From Stagonosporopsis chrysanthemi (taxonomy: Eukaryota > Ascomycota > Dothideomycetes > Pleosporales > Didymellaceae), in NCBI GenBank assembly GCA_022560025.1, contig JAFISE010000190.1, positions 1 through 56,941 of the forward strand: a stretch of 56,941 nt of DNA. Direction: 5' to 3'. Under the pieces are notes generated by a model. That model did no database searches, was not told the origin of the DNA, and saw only the letters and a list, made by a program, of their open reading frames with translations. The position numbers and the translations under genes were made by a program. Below are positions 43,054-54,560 of the stretch, piece by piece. Every line of letters begins with the position of its first letter. Position 1 is the first letter of the stretch.

Positions 43054-46000
43054 TTGAGCAGTGGAAGGGTGTGAGCTAAAACAAGAGAGTTACCCCGGTC
43101 CTCACTGTCATTTGATACCCTCAATCAAAACCTTTGTTTGCTTGACGCCGCCGCTTATCGCTGCAACCATGCAGATAACCTTCATGGCGAACTTGATCAT
43201 GCTGGAAATACCCAATTCTAGACACTAATTCATTGTGTATAATCAATTGATGATCAGGCAAGAAATCATTCTAGGGTGCAGGTCTGTGATGTTACATAGT
43301 GTTGCGTATGGTGTGAGAACATAAACACCTCTTGATGGAAGGTTTAAAAGTACGTAGCTACAAGCTCGTGTTGCTTCATTGTTGCTTGATTGATCTAGTT
43401 GCTGCCCTGCGAACCTACATGCCTACCAAGTCCCATTAGCTTTAGTTCGTCATAGACAAAGTCTACAGCACTTGGCCTCTGCTTCCAACCTGGCGCAAAA
43501 GGTAGGTAAGACACTCTAAACGATACAAACACTTTAGTATTGCCATTATTGCACCTATCCTCTGCTAACACGACTCGATGCGCAAACTGTCCACGGTAAT
43601 CAACACCTGTGCCACAATTACTGGAAAGGGTAGTTCGAAAATCCACTATGCTTCTTGTAGACAGATTTATCATCACAACCACTCCACATCGAGATCATTA
43701 GTCGTCATTGCTTTCCACCTTCGCTCATTTCAAGTCCGGTGGAAGACGAAATAGCTGCTTATGAACCCATCCTGCAATCAACAGAGCTTCAATCTTGCTC
43801 AGAAGGGAAAGTTGCAATTCCTGTGGATTGCTGGCATAGGTCTGGACGTGGTTCAACCGCCCGGCTCGACCACATCACACAGAGATCTTGAGGTGATCGT
43901 TCCAAAGGAGATTGAGGGGAAGAGGTCGTACATTCCGTGGTCAGAGCTGCAGGGTGATGACCATGGTGTAGGCTTTTGACCCACATCATCACAAATCCGA
44001 GAAATGGACAACAAGCGCTTCTCCAGCGCATGTCGAGAGCAATTCCTAGACCCTTAAACCGACTCATTTGCCCACTACCAACCAAAACGTCACACATCCG
44101 CGCGCTACAGTTTTTCATATAAACTCACTACAGTCTTCGACTCTCCCCTCCCTCTCTATCTCCTGACTGAAATCAAAAACACTCCTTCTCCCCCCAGCAC
44201 GACACGTACTAAGCGCATATCCACTCCGCATCTCAACGGCTCTTTTGGTACAGTACCAAGATAGGCCTCACGGGCGCCGCACCCCCTCACTCGACCAATC
44301 CGGACCTACCTCTCCACTATCCTCAGCAGGTACAATAGCCTGTCCCAGTTGCTCGTTATCCCCCGACACCCACCCACCAATCCCCTGCATAACCACGGTG
44401 TCCTCTCCTATCAACGACTGGCCAGTACTTGCCAGATGCGATATGTAGCTCGAGCGATATGTATGCCTTTTGCATATTGTCCAACTCCGACACCAACGCA
44501 ACGGCGGCAACGCAACGCCTGCCCCGATGTTGACTTTGGTCACACTGCGGTCCACATAAGTCTGGGACAGGGCAACACCAGAGTCTCGTAGACCCAAACA
44601 GTATGCGATGGGAGTTGTGATGTCACTAGATCACCATCAGCGAAGTCAAGACACCAGCTCCATCACGGGCTTAGTTGCACGGTCGCGTCAATAACGCCCG
44701 ACCGGACTCTCCCCAACTGCGCTTATCGAAGCAACAAGCAACACCGCGGGTATTCGACTCCGTGGTTCCAAGGCCGGTACCTCACAGCTCCGGTACCGAC
44801 CCAGGCGGGGAGGCGCGGGAACCCGAACTGCGATCGATGGGCGTTGTAAAGTGCCGGAATAGGGAAGTTGAGGTTGCAGAAGGAGCGTGGGCGTGCGGCC
44901 CGCATTTACCAGCTCGGGGAATGTGTTGATGCGGGTGGGGTGGAGCATGCATGCATGGCTTGGTCTTGCGACGTTGGTTCCTGCCATTTCTCCCCTTCGA
45001 CATCGGCGCTGGAGGGGGTGGTGGGTGATTTTTGTGGGCGTATGCATGCATGCTTACCCTCCAGCCCAGTCATGACATCAAATCGGAAACGCGAAACTTC
45101 TTCACCTCGCGCGGTGCATCGCAGGACCAGATGCTGCCTTGGTCCGCGAGGTCCTTTGCGTGTACACACCCCACACCCCTTCTCCTCTCCTCCCTTCCGC
45201 CTCCGGCCCTCACAGCGCTCACTCCCCCTTCCCGCCCAGCATCGCATACCTGCAGATATCTCAGACGCCCCCACAGTCCAGACACCCCACCAGCCACGTC
45301 CACATCCCGTCTCGCTAGCCTCCCCCCCCTCATTGGCCCAATCTCGGCATCCCACCCAGACCAACGACCCTAACTCCCTCCCAACCCAAACTACCTATCC
45401 CAAGCCAAGCCAAGCCACCTCAGCCTATCGTTGGCGATGCAGCAGCCACACGACGCAACGCGCGAACAACCGACTAGCTAACCCGCATGCAACCGGCGGC
45501 GCGGGTGTTTGCGGCTGGGCGGTGCTGTTATGTGTATGTACGAAGTTAGTACGGCAAAACACAACACAACACGGCACATGCACAGGCGGCAACGGGCGCT
45601 GCGTGGACGGGACGGGACTGTACTGTACGTTCACGGCTTTGGGTCAGGACAGGGATATAGTAGAGAAACAGACAACACACGAACGCCACACTCAACAGAC
45701 AACAGACAATGTACATGACCGCGTACAACCGCAACAAAGTGTATGTATGGTACATGCATCTATAACCCACACACAAGGTTATAACCCCGTGAAGTACATA
45801 ACCCCCTCCTACGCAGTATACCTACTGCTAAGCCCTGTACACGGTTCGCCCCCCCCTCCTCTACAACCCGTAGACATACATACGTATACCCCGTAGTCCG
45901 CATCCAGCATCCCTCCCGCACTGCACCGCTCCCGCGCCGCTTCTGGCGCGCCCCGCGCTCGCAGTGCAGTGCGGACTCGAGTCGAGAGTCACGTGGGGAC

Positions 46001-46799
46001 GGTGCGGCGGCGGGCGGACGGGCGGGCAGGCGGAGGGTCCGGTGTGATGTGCGATGTGCAAAGTGCGATGTGTGATGTGCGGAGGGAAGGTGCTGTTCGG
46101 TGCACGGTCGGTCGGTTGCACAGGACGTGGGGTACAGAAGAGGTGGGCGTTTGTGGGGTGCGAGGAGAGAGGGAGGCTGCATTACACTGCAGCGCGTTAC
46201 GTACACAGGGGTCGGTGGTGGGATTCAGTCGTGTGGAGAATAGGTAGGTAAGTGACATGGCAGTAAGGAGCAAATAGTTTCATTGCGTGGGCGTGCACGG
46301 CCACGGGGAGGGTGGGGGGGCGCTGGATATACCTACTGTGTATTGTACGGCCTGATATGCAGATCAAGACATGATGGCACCGCAACGCAACCCGACTCTC
46401 CCCCAACCATACCAATGGTTCGTTCTCGGGTTTCTATAGCTGATCCTCTTCTCCCCTGATCTGGCACCCCGCCACACACCCACTCCTACTACCAGCACAC
46501 AGCGATGCAAACGATCTTTCTCTATCATGACAAGGATACGATGAGAACAGCCTCCCAAATGCGACAACGGAGACAGAAATGAGAAACAAGACGAGATGGA
46601 AAAACGGTGCGAGGCCGACAGGGAGAACCCAACCCAATATTGACGCCGGGGGAACAGGAAAAACAGGGAGCAAAACGCAGACGCCGGGAATGCAATGTGC
46701 GGACCGTGCAGTGGGTGCACAAAATGGGATGCAGAAAATATGAACAAAAAGAAGCGAATGTTGTGAAATGCGGGGGTTTGTGTCCGGGTCTGGGGGCGC
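43054..46799. other. Gene-poor, low-complexity stretch
   Basis: About 3.7 kb without a supportable gene. A minus-strand frame at 43682-43395 has ordinary composition but no motif. From 44.6 to 46.4 kb long open frames exist in several registers, rich in His, Pro, Thr and Cys, explained by CA/CCA-rich sequence. Near 46,045-46,083 GATGTGC-type words repeat. The last part is likely the 3' region of the next minus-strand gene. Confidence 0.5.
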
Positions 46800-48060
46800 T
46801 CAGTCCTTGCGGGCCAGGATCTTCATGATCTCGTCGCTGGGACACGTGACGATGGGCTTGCGTTTTGGGACGTCGGCGCAGGGCGCGGCGAGGGCGGGGA
46901 CGGCGTCGTCGGCCTCGTCGGGGGCGTAGGTGGAGCCGCGGCGGGCGTGGCCCTCGTTGGACTCGAAGACGGACGGGCGGCGCTGGAAGAAGGGGTCCTC
47001 GGTCGACGCGAAGACGGACGGGCGGCGCTCGAACTGCGGGGCGCTGCTGCCGTCGTTGGGGGGCAGGTACGAGGGTCCGCCCTTGGTGGGCGACGAGACA
47101 AAGCTCCAGCCGGGGAACATTCCAGTGCTCTCGGCGTCCTGCGGGACGAAGATGGAGCCGCCGCGGGGACGCAGGTTGTCGAAGGGGCTGGCGTCGCAGT
47201 CGTCGTGGTCGTCGTGGTCGTCGTGGTCGTGGTCGTCATGGTCGTCATGGTCGTCGTGGTCGTTGTCGGCGTCGTCGCCGGGCGTCCCGTTCTCGCTCTG
47301 CTGGATGGCGTCGAGCTTCTTGGCGTCGAGGGAGGATTTCTGCAGGGCAAGCTCGAGGTCCGCCGGGGTGAAGGGCTGCGAGTTCTGGCGCGTGCGGTCG
47401 GAGCCGGTGCCGGGGCGTGTGCTGCTCGGGCGCGCGGAGTGGATGGAGCTGGAGCGGCGACGGCCGGCGGCGGATTCTTTGCGCTGCGTGTCACGCGGGT
47501 CCTGGGTGGGATTGCGCGAGAGGCCGACTGCGGCAGGTTAGTCGAGAGCGGGACGCGCGACGGGCGACGGCAGCACGCAGAGACTCACCATTGAGGACGT
47601 CGCCCTCGTCGTCGCTGGCCTCGCGGATGTTGGCCGGGCGGTCGCTGTCGGAGATGCTCGCGCCAATGCCGCTGTCGACCCAGGTGTCGTCGTCGTCGTC
47701 GTGGTCGTAGTCGCTGTGGAAGCTGGAGCGGCGGCTGCGGTGCACGCTGCGGCTGCGGCTGCGGCGACTGCGGAAGCTGCCCTTGCGGCTCGGCAGGCGG
47801 CTGCCCATGGGCGAGTACAGGCTCTGGTGGCTGCGGCGGCGCCAGGCCTTCTTCCAGGTGAAGGCCTCGAGGTTCTTCTTGTGCTCCGGGTCGACGGGGC
47901 GGCGGTACTTCAGGGGCGGCATCTTCTCGCCGGGCTTGTAGAAGTCGCTCTCGGGCTCGCTGTCGTCCTTTTTGCTGCGCTTCATCTTGGCCGCAATGCC
48001 GCCCTCGCCCTCCTGCCCGGTGAGGACGCGGCGCAGGCGGCTTCGCAGTGCTCCGGGCAT
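46800..48060 (-). CDS. Conserved ascomycete protein of unknown function (Arg/Ser- and Asp/His-rich)
   Basis: Two exons (48060-47589, 47527-46800; 61-bp intron with CTAAC) give 399 residues. The N-terminal half is the conserved part: FYKPGEKMPPLKYRRPVDPE, HKKNLEAFTWKKAWRRRSHQ, LYSPMGSRLPSRKGS. An Arg/Ser run follows, then IREASDDEGDVLNVGLSR across the splice. The second half has ADLELALQKSSLDAKKLDAI, an Asp/His run of about 21 residues (about 47205-47270), and a conserved-looking GMFPGWSFVSSPTKGG and RRPSVFEST repeat. It ends TCPSDEIMKILARKD. No membrane segment or enzyme motif. I recall similar proteins in other ascomycetes but no function. Confidence 0.77.
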
Positions 48061-49586
48061 GGCGGGTGCGTCGTCACGGCGTCAAAGAGGTCCAAGTGCG
48101 TTGAATGCGTCAGTTGCGTTGCGGCAGCTGGGGGCGGGCGGCGTCGGAGAGGGGTGCAGCCAGGCACGGTCAGACTGTCGGCGCGGGCGGGTGCAGAGGG
48201 TTTGCAAAGCAGAGTATGGAGAGGAGGGCAGGGCGAGGCGGCGCCCGGGGCCTAACTACTAATAACCAAACCACGGCACTGCCGGGGGAGGGTGGGTCGG
48301 TGTCGTCGGCGGAGCGCACAGCTGGGCGCAGTGCCGAAACAGTTCTGGGGCAGCGTGCTCCTCAGGCGGGCGCTGGGAATGCGGAGGTATAGGCCTGCGC
48401 AGCCAGACAGCCACACAGCCAACCGCGTCGCGGCAGGGCTAGAAGAAAACGCGGCGCCCAAGCAGGCCTCGCTGCAGCCTGCGCCCGCGCGCTCGCTCAA
48501 CACACGCACAATGGCACCGTGGCACGCACTGCACGCACTGCACGCTTCTTCTAGAGCCGCGCCAGAAGCCCGCCGTGCGAGCCCAGGGCCGCCCCAAGCA
48601 CCGGCGCTGGCGTGCGCAGGCGATCGGCCGACGTGCGCTGGCTCGGCGAGGGTGGAGCACATACATAATACTGTACAGTAGTACTGTGCCGCGCGCGCTG
48701 GCCGCAGGCGGTGGCGACGAGAAAATGGCGCAACGCGCTGCGCGAGGGCTCGCTGCCGCTGCTGATAGGACGGGCCCGGCGTTGGCAGCGGCAGATGCTG
48801 GGCGGCCGTGCGTGCGCGAGCCTCTTGGTGCTGCACCCCAAGCTTTGCCCATCGTTAATGTTGTTAGTAGGCATGATGATGGCTGCAAACTGCTGCCAAC
48901 GCCTGTCACTTGTCAGGCTCCTCCTCGCAAAGGGCACCGCCAGCAGCCCGCGTCCGTTGGCATCGCCGCCGGGCGCCGTGTCGCCGGACACAGTACCTGG
49001 GCATGCTGCTGTGTGCGTGTGGGGTAGACGCAGCCCCGCCATCCTGGTCGGTGGTCGGTGATCTGTGATCGGTGATGTCAGCGCGAGCACCGGACGCCAG
49101 GTGTCACGGCAGCGCATCCCACCTTTATGACCGCCTGACGCTCAGCTTGCCTGGACTGCTTGCTCGTCGGAGAGCTGGGCGTGTTCAGCCCTGCCCCAGT
49201 CGAGGCCCAGCAGTCTCTCCGGCTGCAGCTCGATAGCGATAGCACGTCAGGATTAGCACATTTCCACCCATCCTGCGGGGCTGTCTGTGGCTCCTCCGCA
49301 CTTCCTGTTTCGAGGGCGACTGGGAGCGCATTGGGACTGGTCTTGGCTGCTTCTGGCGGCCACGCACACGGCCGACGCTCTCATTGGCACCGCCGTCCAG
49401 CTGCGGCAGGACAGCTACCTGCCATGAGGTCATTGGCGCTACGTTGTTCCTATAGCTATGCGATGATGTTATTCGACATGAAGGCGCCGTGCCTTGTTCT
49501 GTGCCCCTAACACTACTCTTGCCATGTCCTCTTAAGAATAGCAGCGAAGCCCCAATCCCTGGAGCGATCACACCAATTCGAACATC
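48061..49586. other. Long intergenic region between two divergent genes
   Basis: About 1.5 kb, GC-rich, with no supportable gene; many open frames in all registers reflect composition. It should hold the promoters of both neighbours. Confidence 0.5.
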
Positions 49587-52500
49587 ATGGAGAAGATCAA
49601 GAGTCTTCTGTAAGCTGCCCGATACAAGTGAGACACCGCCTGCTGATCTGCTCGTAGACACCCGCACGGCCACGACAAGGACCGCGAGACCGCCGGCCCT
49701 GTCTCTCACGGCGACAAGGGCACCACAGGCACAGCAGCACAGTCGAACACTGGAGCCACTGGATCCACTGCTGGAACGGCGATGGGAACCACCGCAACCA
49801 CATCTGGAACCACGTCTAGGGCTACGGCACACCAGTCAGTGCGACCCCTTGCAGACTCGTGCTTTCCTGACCAAGCGACAGAACCACCCCAATCTACAGT
49901 GAGATGACTTCCCAAAGCAACACCCCCAAGTTCTCCAACACGCCCAACGTCGGTGCAGGCGCTGGCACGGGCACTACCACATCGTCCGGTCTTAGCGACG
50001 AGAGGCACGTCGGCAACGTTGGTACTGGTGGGCCATTTGACGCTGCTCGTGGCTCTCACATCGGCGACAGCGCTCGCCATGGTGATAGCACGCGCCCCCA
50101 GGTCAGCAGCGGCACCTACGACGGCAACAGCGAGGCTAGCATCAAGTCGGGCGTCATTGGCTTCACGCCAGGCTCAAGTGGCCAACAGCATGCTGCCCTG
50201 CCCAGCAACACCACCGTCGAGGACAAGCTGGACCGCAGCCATGTTGTTGGTCAGGGAATTGCTGGGACCAACACCAGCTCGGGACTGAGACAAGAGGTTA
50301 GACATGAGCAGCCCAGCGTACTTCCAGGTAGGTAGCCAGATAGATTACGCAATACGACCACGGTCTGATAATGGTGTGCAGGCTCATCGAGTACCGGTCA
50401 CAGCAGCTCCACCCAACAGCCGCACGACTCTAACCGCACCGACACTGGTCGCTCGTTCCCTCTCTCTGGAGGCGTTGCCTCAGGACCTCACAGCACCTCC
50501 ACCACTCACAGACAGAACACCAGCGAACGTGACTTCGACTCTAACGAGCATGGCTTTGGTGGGGAGGATCGTCATGGACGCGCAGGCCTTGCTGGCGCCG
50601 CCGCAGTTGCTGCAGGCATAGCAGCTGCTACACACAGTCGCAGCAGTGAACCTGGCGCCACCTCAGCCAGCCCATTCAGTGACCGCAACACATCACCCAC
50701 CGGACACACTCACTTGACGACGAGTGTGCGAGAGCACAACATCCACCCTGATGCACTACACGCGGCAGGCGTGCGTCCTGTGCACGACTCGGACGACCCT
50801 GCACATGGACCTCCGTACGAAACACCTCACCTGAACACAGGGACCATGCTCGACTACGAGAAAGCCTATGGCAGTGACCCGCACACACACCACACTGGAC
50901 TCTTGGACTACCGTCCCCATACCCACAGGTCAGACACCAGCCCTCACATTCCAGGAGAATTTCCGGGCGCGACACCGGACAACGAGCGCTCCGGGCCTAT
51001 CCTTGGTGGCACAAGCTCGACTTTGGGTACCGCTGATCCTTCGACCTCTCATGATCTCCGTCATACTGGATCCTTGAACGACCCTACACCACGGTCTACC
51101 GATCAGTCCGGCCACCACCTCGGGCGCGACGCTGCGATCGCTGGTGGCGTAGGCGCTGCAGGTCTTGGCGCGGCTGCACATCACAAGCATGATGCTTCAT
51201 CTTCGGGCACGGGCAACCTGTATGATGACAAGAACCCGTACAGCTCGAAAACACTCGATCCTCGTGTTACCGGTGGCGAGTCACGTCTCAACGAGCAGAG
51301 GTTCGATCCTGTAGTCGCGTCGTCATCTCAACCTCTTTCCACCTCATCTGCACCTGCGCCTCCTCCCAAGTCGGAGGACAGACAGCCCAACTACGGTCGT
51401 GACGCTGCCATTGCTGGAGGTGCTCTTGGCGCTGGCGCTTTGGCTGGTTCAGCTTTGTCTGGCGACAGGCATCGCGACACTAATCTGCATGATTCGCCAT
51501 CTTTGCCCACCAGCCAGCACACGACTGGCACCACCAATCCGAGCACGGTTGGCACCGCGTCAACCTCGCACCAGCTTCCGTCGAGCTCAACGGCTACCTC
51601 CAGTACGTACCAGCCTGCCAGCACCCACGAGCCTCAACATCACTACGGACGCGATGCTGGCCTTGCTGGTGCTGGAGCTGCTACTGCTGGCGGTCTTGCG
51701 TACGCTGGTTCTCGCGATCAGCCTTCGAATCAGCGCACAGTCGGCTCCACTGCCGAGGATCCTGCTTCAAAGACCATCGGCCCCCATAAAAGCAACATTG
51801 CCAACATCCTGGACCCGCGCGTGCAGCCTGATCCCGCAAAGCAGACGAGCCACACAACAACCGGCCCTCATCAGTCTGGCACGCTGAACCGCGCCGATCC
51901 CAGGGTCGACGACAAAGCCGGCCAGCACCACTACGGCCGAGATGCTGCGGTCGCTGGTGGTGCTGGAGCTGCGGGATACGGTGCGTATGAAGCTGCTAAG
52001 GCCTACGGCGACCACCGCAGCACGCAGCCCGGGGCTTCGATGCAGGAGCAGCGATACGACCCTACCGCTACTGGTGCACGCGCTTCCAATCCTGTCCCTG
52101 CTTCCTCCGAGTATAACTACCACAATCCTGACGTTGCCGCTCTCGCAGCCTCTACCACCACTCCTGCACACCACGGTTCGGCCACCGGCCAACCTCAGCA
52201 GCCTTACACTACGGCTCAACTGGCTCAGTCGGCCGGCTCCCAACTTCCTCAAGCATACAAAGCGCCTGAGATAGACAGCAGCGATCTGGGTCCTAGGGAC
52301 AGCAGCTCTCGCAATGCAGCTCTTGGTGCTGGTGCCGGCCTAGCTGGTGCCACTGCGGTGGGATACGGCTTGTCCCAGCGTGGCGACAAGGACCAGCACG
52401 CATCTACTCTCGGAACTTCCACCCAGCCCGGTTCTTCTTCGCTGCCTCAGTCTACAGGCTCTCTGCAGGGACAGCAGTACCCACATAACACCGAACCTGG

Positions 52501-53810
52501 TCAGTCGCATACCGGTCGCGATGCCGCTCTTGCTGGAGGTGCTGGTGCTGCCGCCGGTGCCGGCGCCGGCTACGCCTATGGCCAGCGCGCGCAGCCTCAA
52601 TTCGACCCCAAGGAGCAGGAGAGGCTGGAGAAAGAGACCGCCAAGCGCCAACACGATCTCGAGAAGAAGCACGACAAGGACGTCCACAAGCTCGAGAAGG
52701 AGCACGAGAAGGACCTCAAGAAGCATGAAAAAGAGGCAGCCAAGCACGACGAGGAGAAGGAGAAGAAGGGCGGCATCCTGGGCTTCCTACACCGCGACAA
52801 GTCCAAGAAGGAGAAGAAGGACCGCAGCCCTGAGTCCTCGCCCCGCCACTCCACCGAACGCCGCTCTGGCGACCTCAGCGGTGATGATAGGTTCGGCCAC
52901 GGCAGCGGCTACAAGGGCAGGAACCTGCTGCACAAGGAGCCGCCCGAGGGCCACCCCGCGCGCGAGGCTCTCCACGCCAACAACCGCGTGGGAACCGATG
53001 GCCCCATCGGCGCCGACCGCACAGACGAGCACCACTACGGCCGCAACGCAGCGCTCGGGGGCGGCGCCCTCGGCGCAGGTGCTCTGGGTGCCCACGAGCT
53101 CTCCGACAACCGTACCCAGTCCAGCGCTTCTGGCGCCGCGCCAGGCACCCACGACGCCTCTCTCCCCGGGCATCACACCGCCCTCCCCGACCGCACGCGC
53201 AACGACCCCTCCTACGGGCGGGACTCCGCACTCGGCGGCGGCGCTGTAGGCGCAGGCACAGGCGCAGGCGGTCTGGCCGCACACTCGCTGCACGGCAAGC
53301 AGACCAATCCGTCCTCGCCTACCACCACCACTGGCCTCGCGGGCACCCAACAACAGCAGCCGACCCACGCCCCCTTCGTCAGCGGGAAACGTGAACACAT
53401 TGGCATCGATGGCCCAATCGGGGATCCGAACATGATTTCGGGTGGTCGGTGAGTCTCCCCCATCTTCGCCCACAAAGACTTCCCTCTTCCCTCTCTTTAC
53501 CCCCTTCGTGTATAAAACGTTTCTCCTAACGCCCACAAGCCAAACATCCCCCAACACCTACGGCGCCCACCCGGCCTCGGACCTCGCGCACGACCGCACA
53601 GTCATCGAGCCGCGCACGGGGCTGCCCATGAATGTGGGGCGGTATGGGGATGGCGCGGGGGGAACGGATGGCGGGCCGGTGGCGCATCGGTTGCACGAGA
53701 CGGTCCACCAGGGAGGGGTGGAGTCTGGGAGGGTGGGTGAGGCGGGTCAGCCTGGGAGGGTGGCTGAGACGGATTGGCAGGATGTGGCGAAGAAGAATAC
53801 GATTTATTAG
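49587..53810 (+). CDS. Large Gly/Ala repeat protein with nine GRDAA-type hydrophobic units
   Basis: Five exons (49587-49609, 49658-49834, 49900-50327, 50382-53448, 53540-53810) give 1,321 residues starting MEKIKSLLHPHGHDKDRETA. The chain is mostly disordered (Gly, Ser, Thr, His, Pro). It is punctuated by nine units of the form YGRDAAIAGGxGAAGxGAxA, for example near 51121, 51394, 51646, 51937, 52303, 52513, 53032 and 53209. Each unit is a glycine-zipper-like hydrophobic stretch. Between them recur GPHKSNIANILDPRV-type motifs. A charged coiled stretch (KETAKRQHDLEKKHDKDVHK, about 52,630-52,760) precedes GGILGFLHRDKSKKEK. VGTDGPIGADR and HIGIDGPIGDPN form a second small repeat. There is no signal peptide. 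I recall similar low-complexity proteins in filamentous ascomycetes, but no function. Splice joins all keep frame. Confidence 0.8.
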
Positions 53811-54560
53811 GTATGAGGTTGGAGTTGGAGTTGGGTTTGGGTGGGGAAGGGGGGTGGTTCTAGCTGTAACATGCATGTACTCACGCACGCACACGCCTAT
53901 GTAATGTTTCAACGAACACGTGGAATCTCACACACACATACACACACAAGTTATCGGTTAAAGGATAGCTTCCTGAAACCCAGACACTATACACTCTAGA
54001 AAACACATGTTTTGTTTATCACACATTATCTCCTCAATCCGTCGTGATTCATATCCTTTAGTTCACATTTCAACACATTATAGTTACTTGCTTTATTTGC
54101 CATCTTCTCCACCCACCATTCCGACTTATTTCCCCTGTCTACGACAATCTCTCCTAGCACTTCCCTTCCGCGTCTCCCCCCCCCCCCCCCTGTCCAGAAA
54201 CCCAGACGCTGTTGTTGCCGTGTTCTGTTCTGTTCTGTTCTGTTCTGTTCTGTTCTGTTCTGTTACAAATGCTCAAGCTACCATATTCCATTTGATACGA
54301 ATCTATTGGCTCAAAACGCGATGAGATTTTTGTTCGTCTGTCGTCTTCTTTACACAGAAACGCCGTGCACGCATTTTTCGTCTACAACCCCCCCTTCCAA
54401 AAACCCAACCATTCTCTTTTTCATGTTCGGGTTACGGTAAGCCATCTCTCAATCTGCTGGGACTTGGACATTCTTCTGAACTACTCGATGGTGTTGTTTG
54501 TGTTTCCTCCAACAACAACGACAACGACAACAACAACGATATGTGTGAAGCGCCATGTCC
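53811..54560. other. 3' flank with simple repeats
   Basis: No gene. Contains a C-run near 54178-54190, a pentanucleotide (TGTTC)n of nearly nine copies at 54221-54264 and an ACA-rich patch near 54510-54537. Confidence 0.7.

Noticed and set aside
44868..45896. 342-codon plus-strand frame
   Set aside because: His/Pro/Thr/Cys-rich, without motifs, in CA-rich sequence where several registers are open; no start context.
52347..53249. 300-codon frame inside the large repeat gene
   Set aside because: Arg/Thr/Pro-rich shifted register of exon 4 of the 1,321-residue protein.
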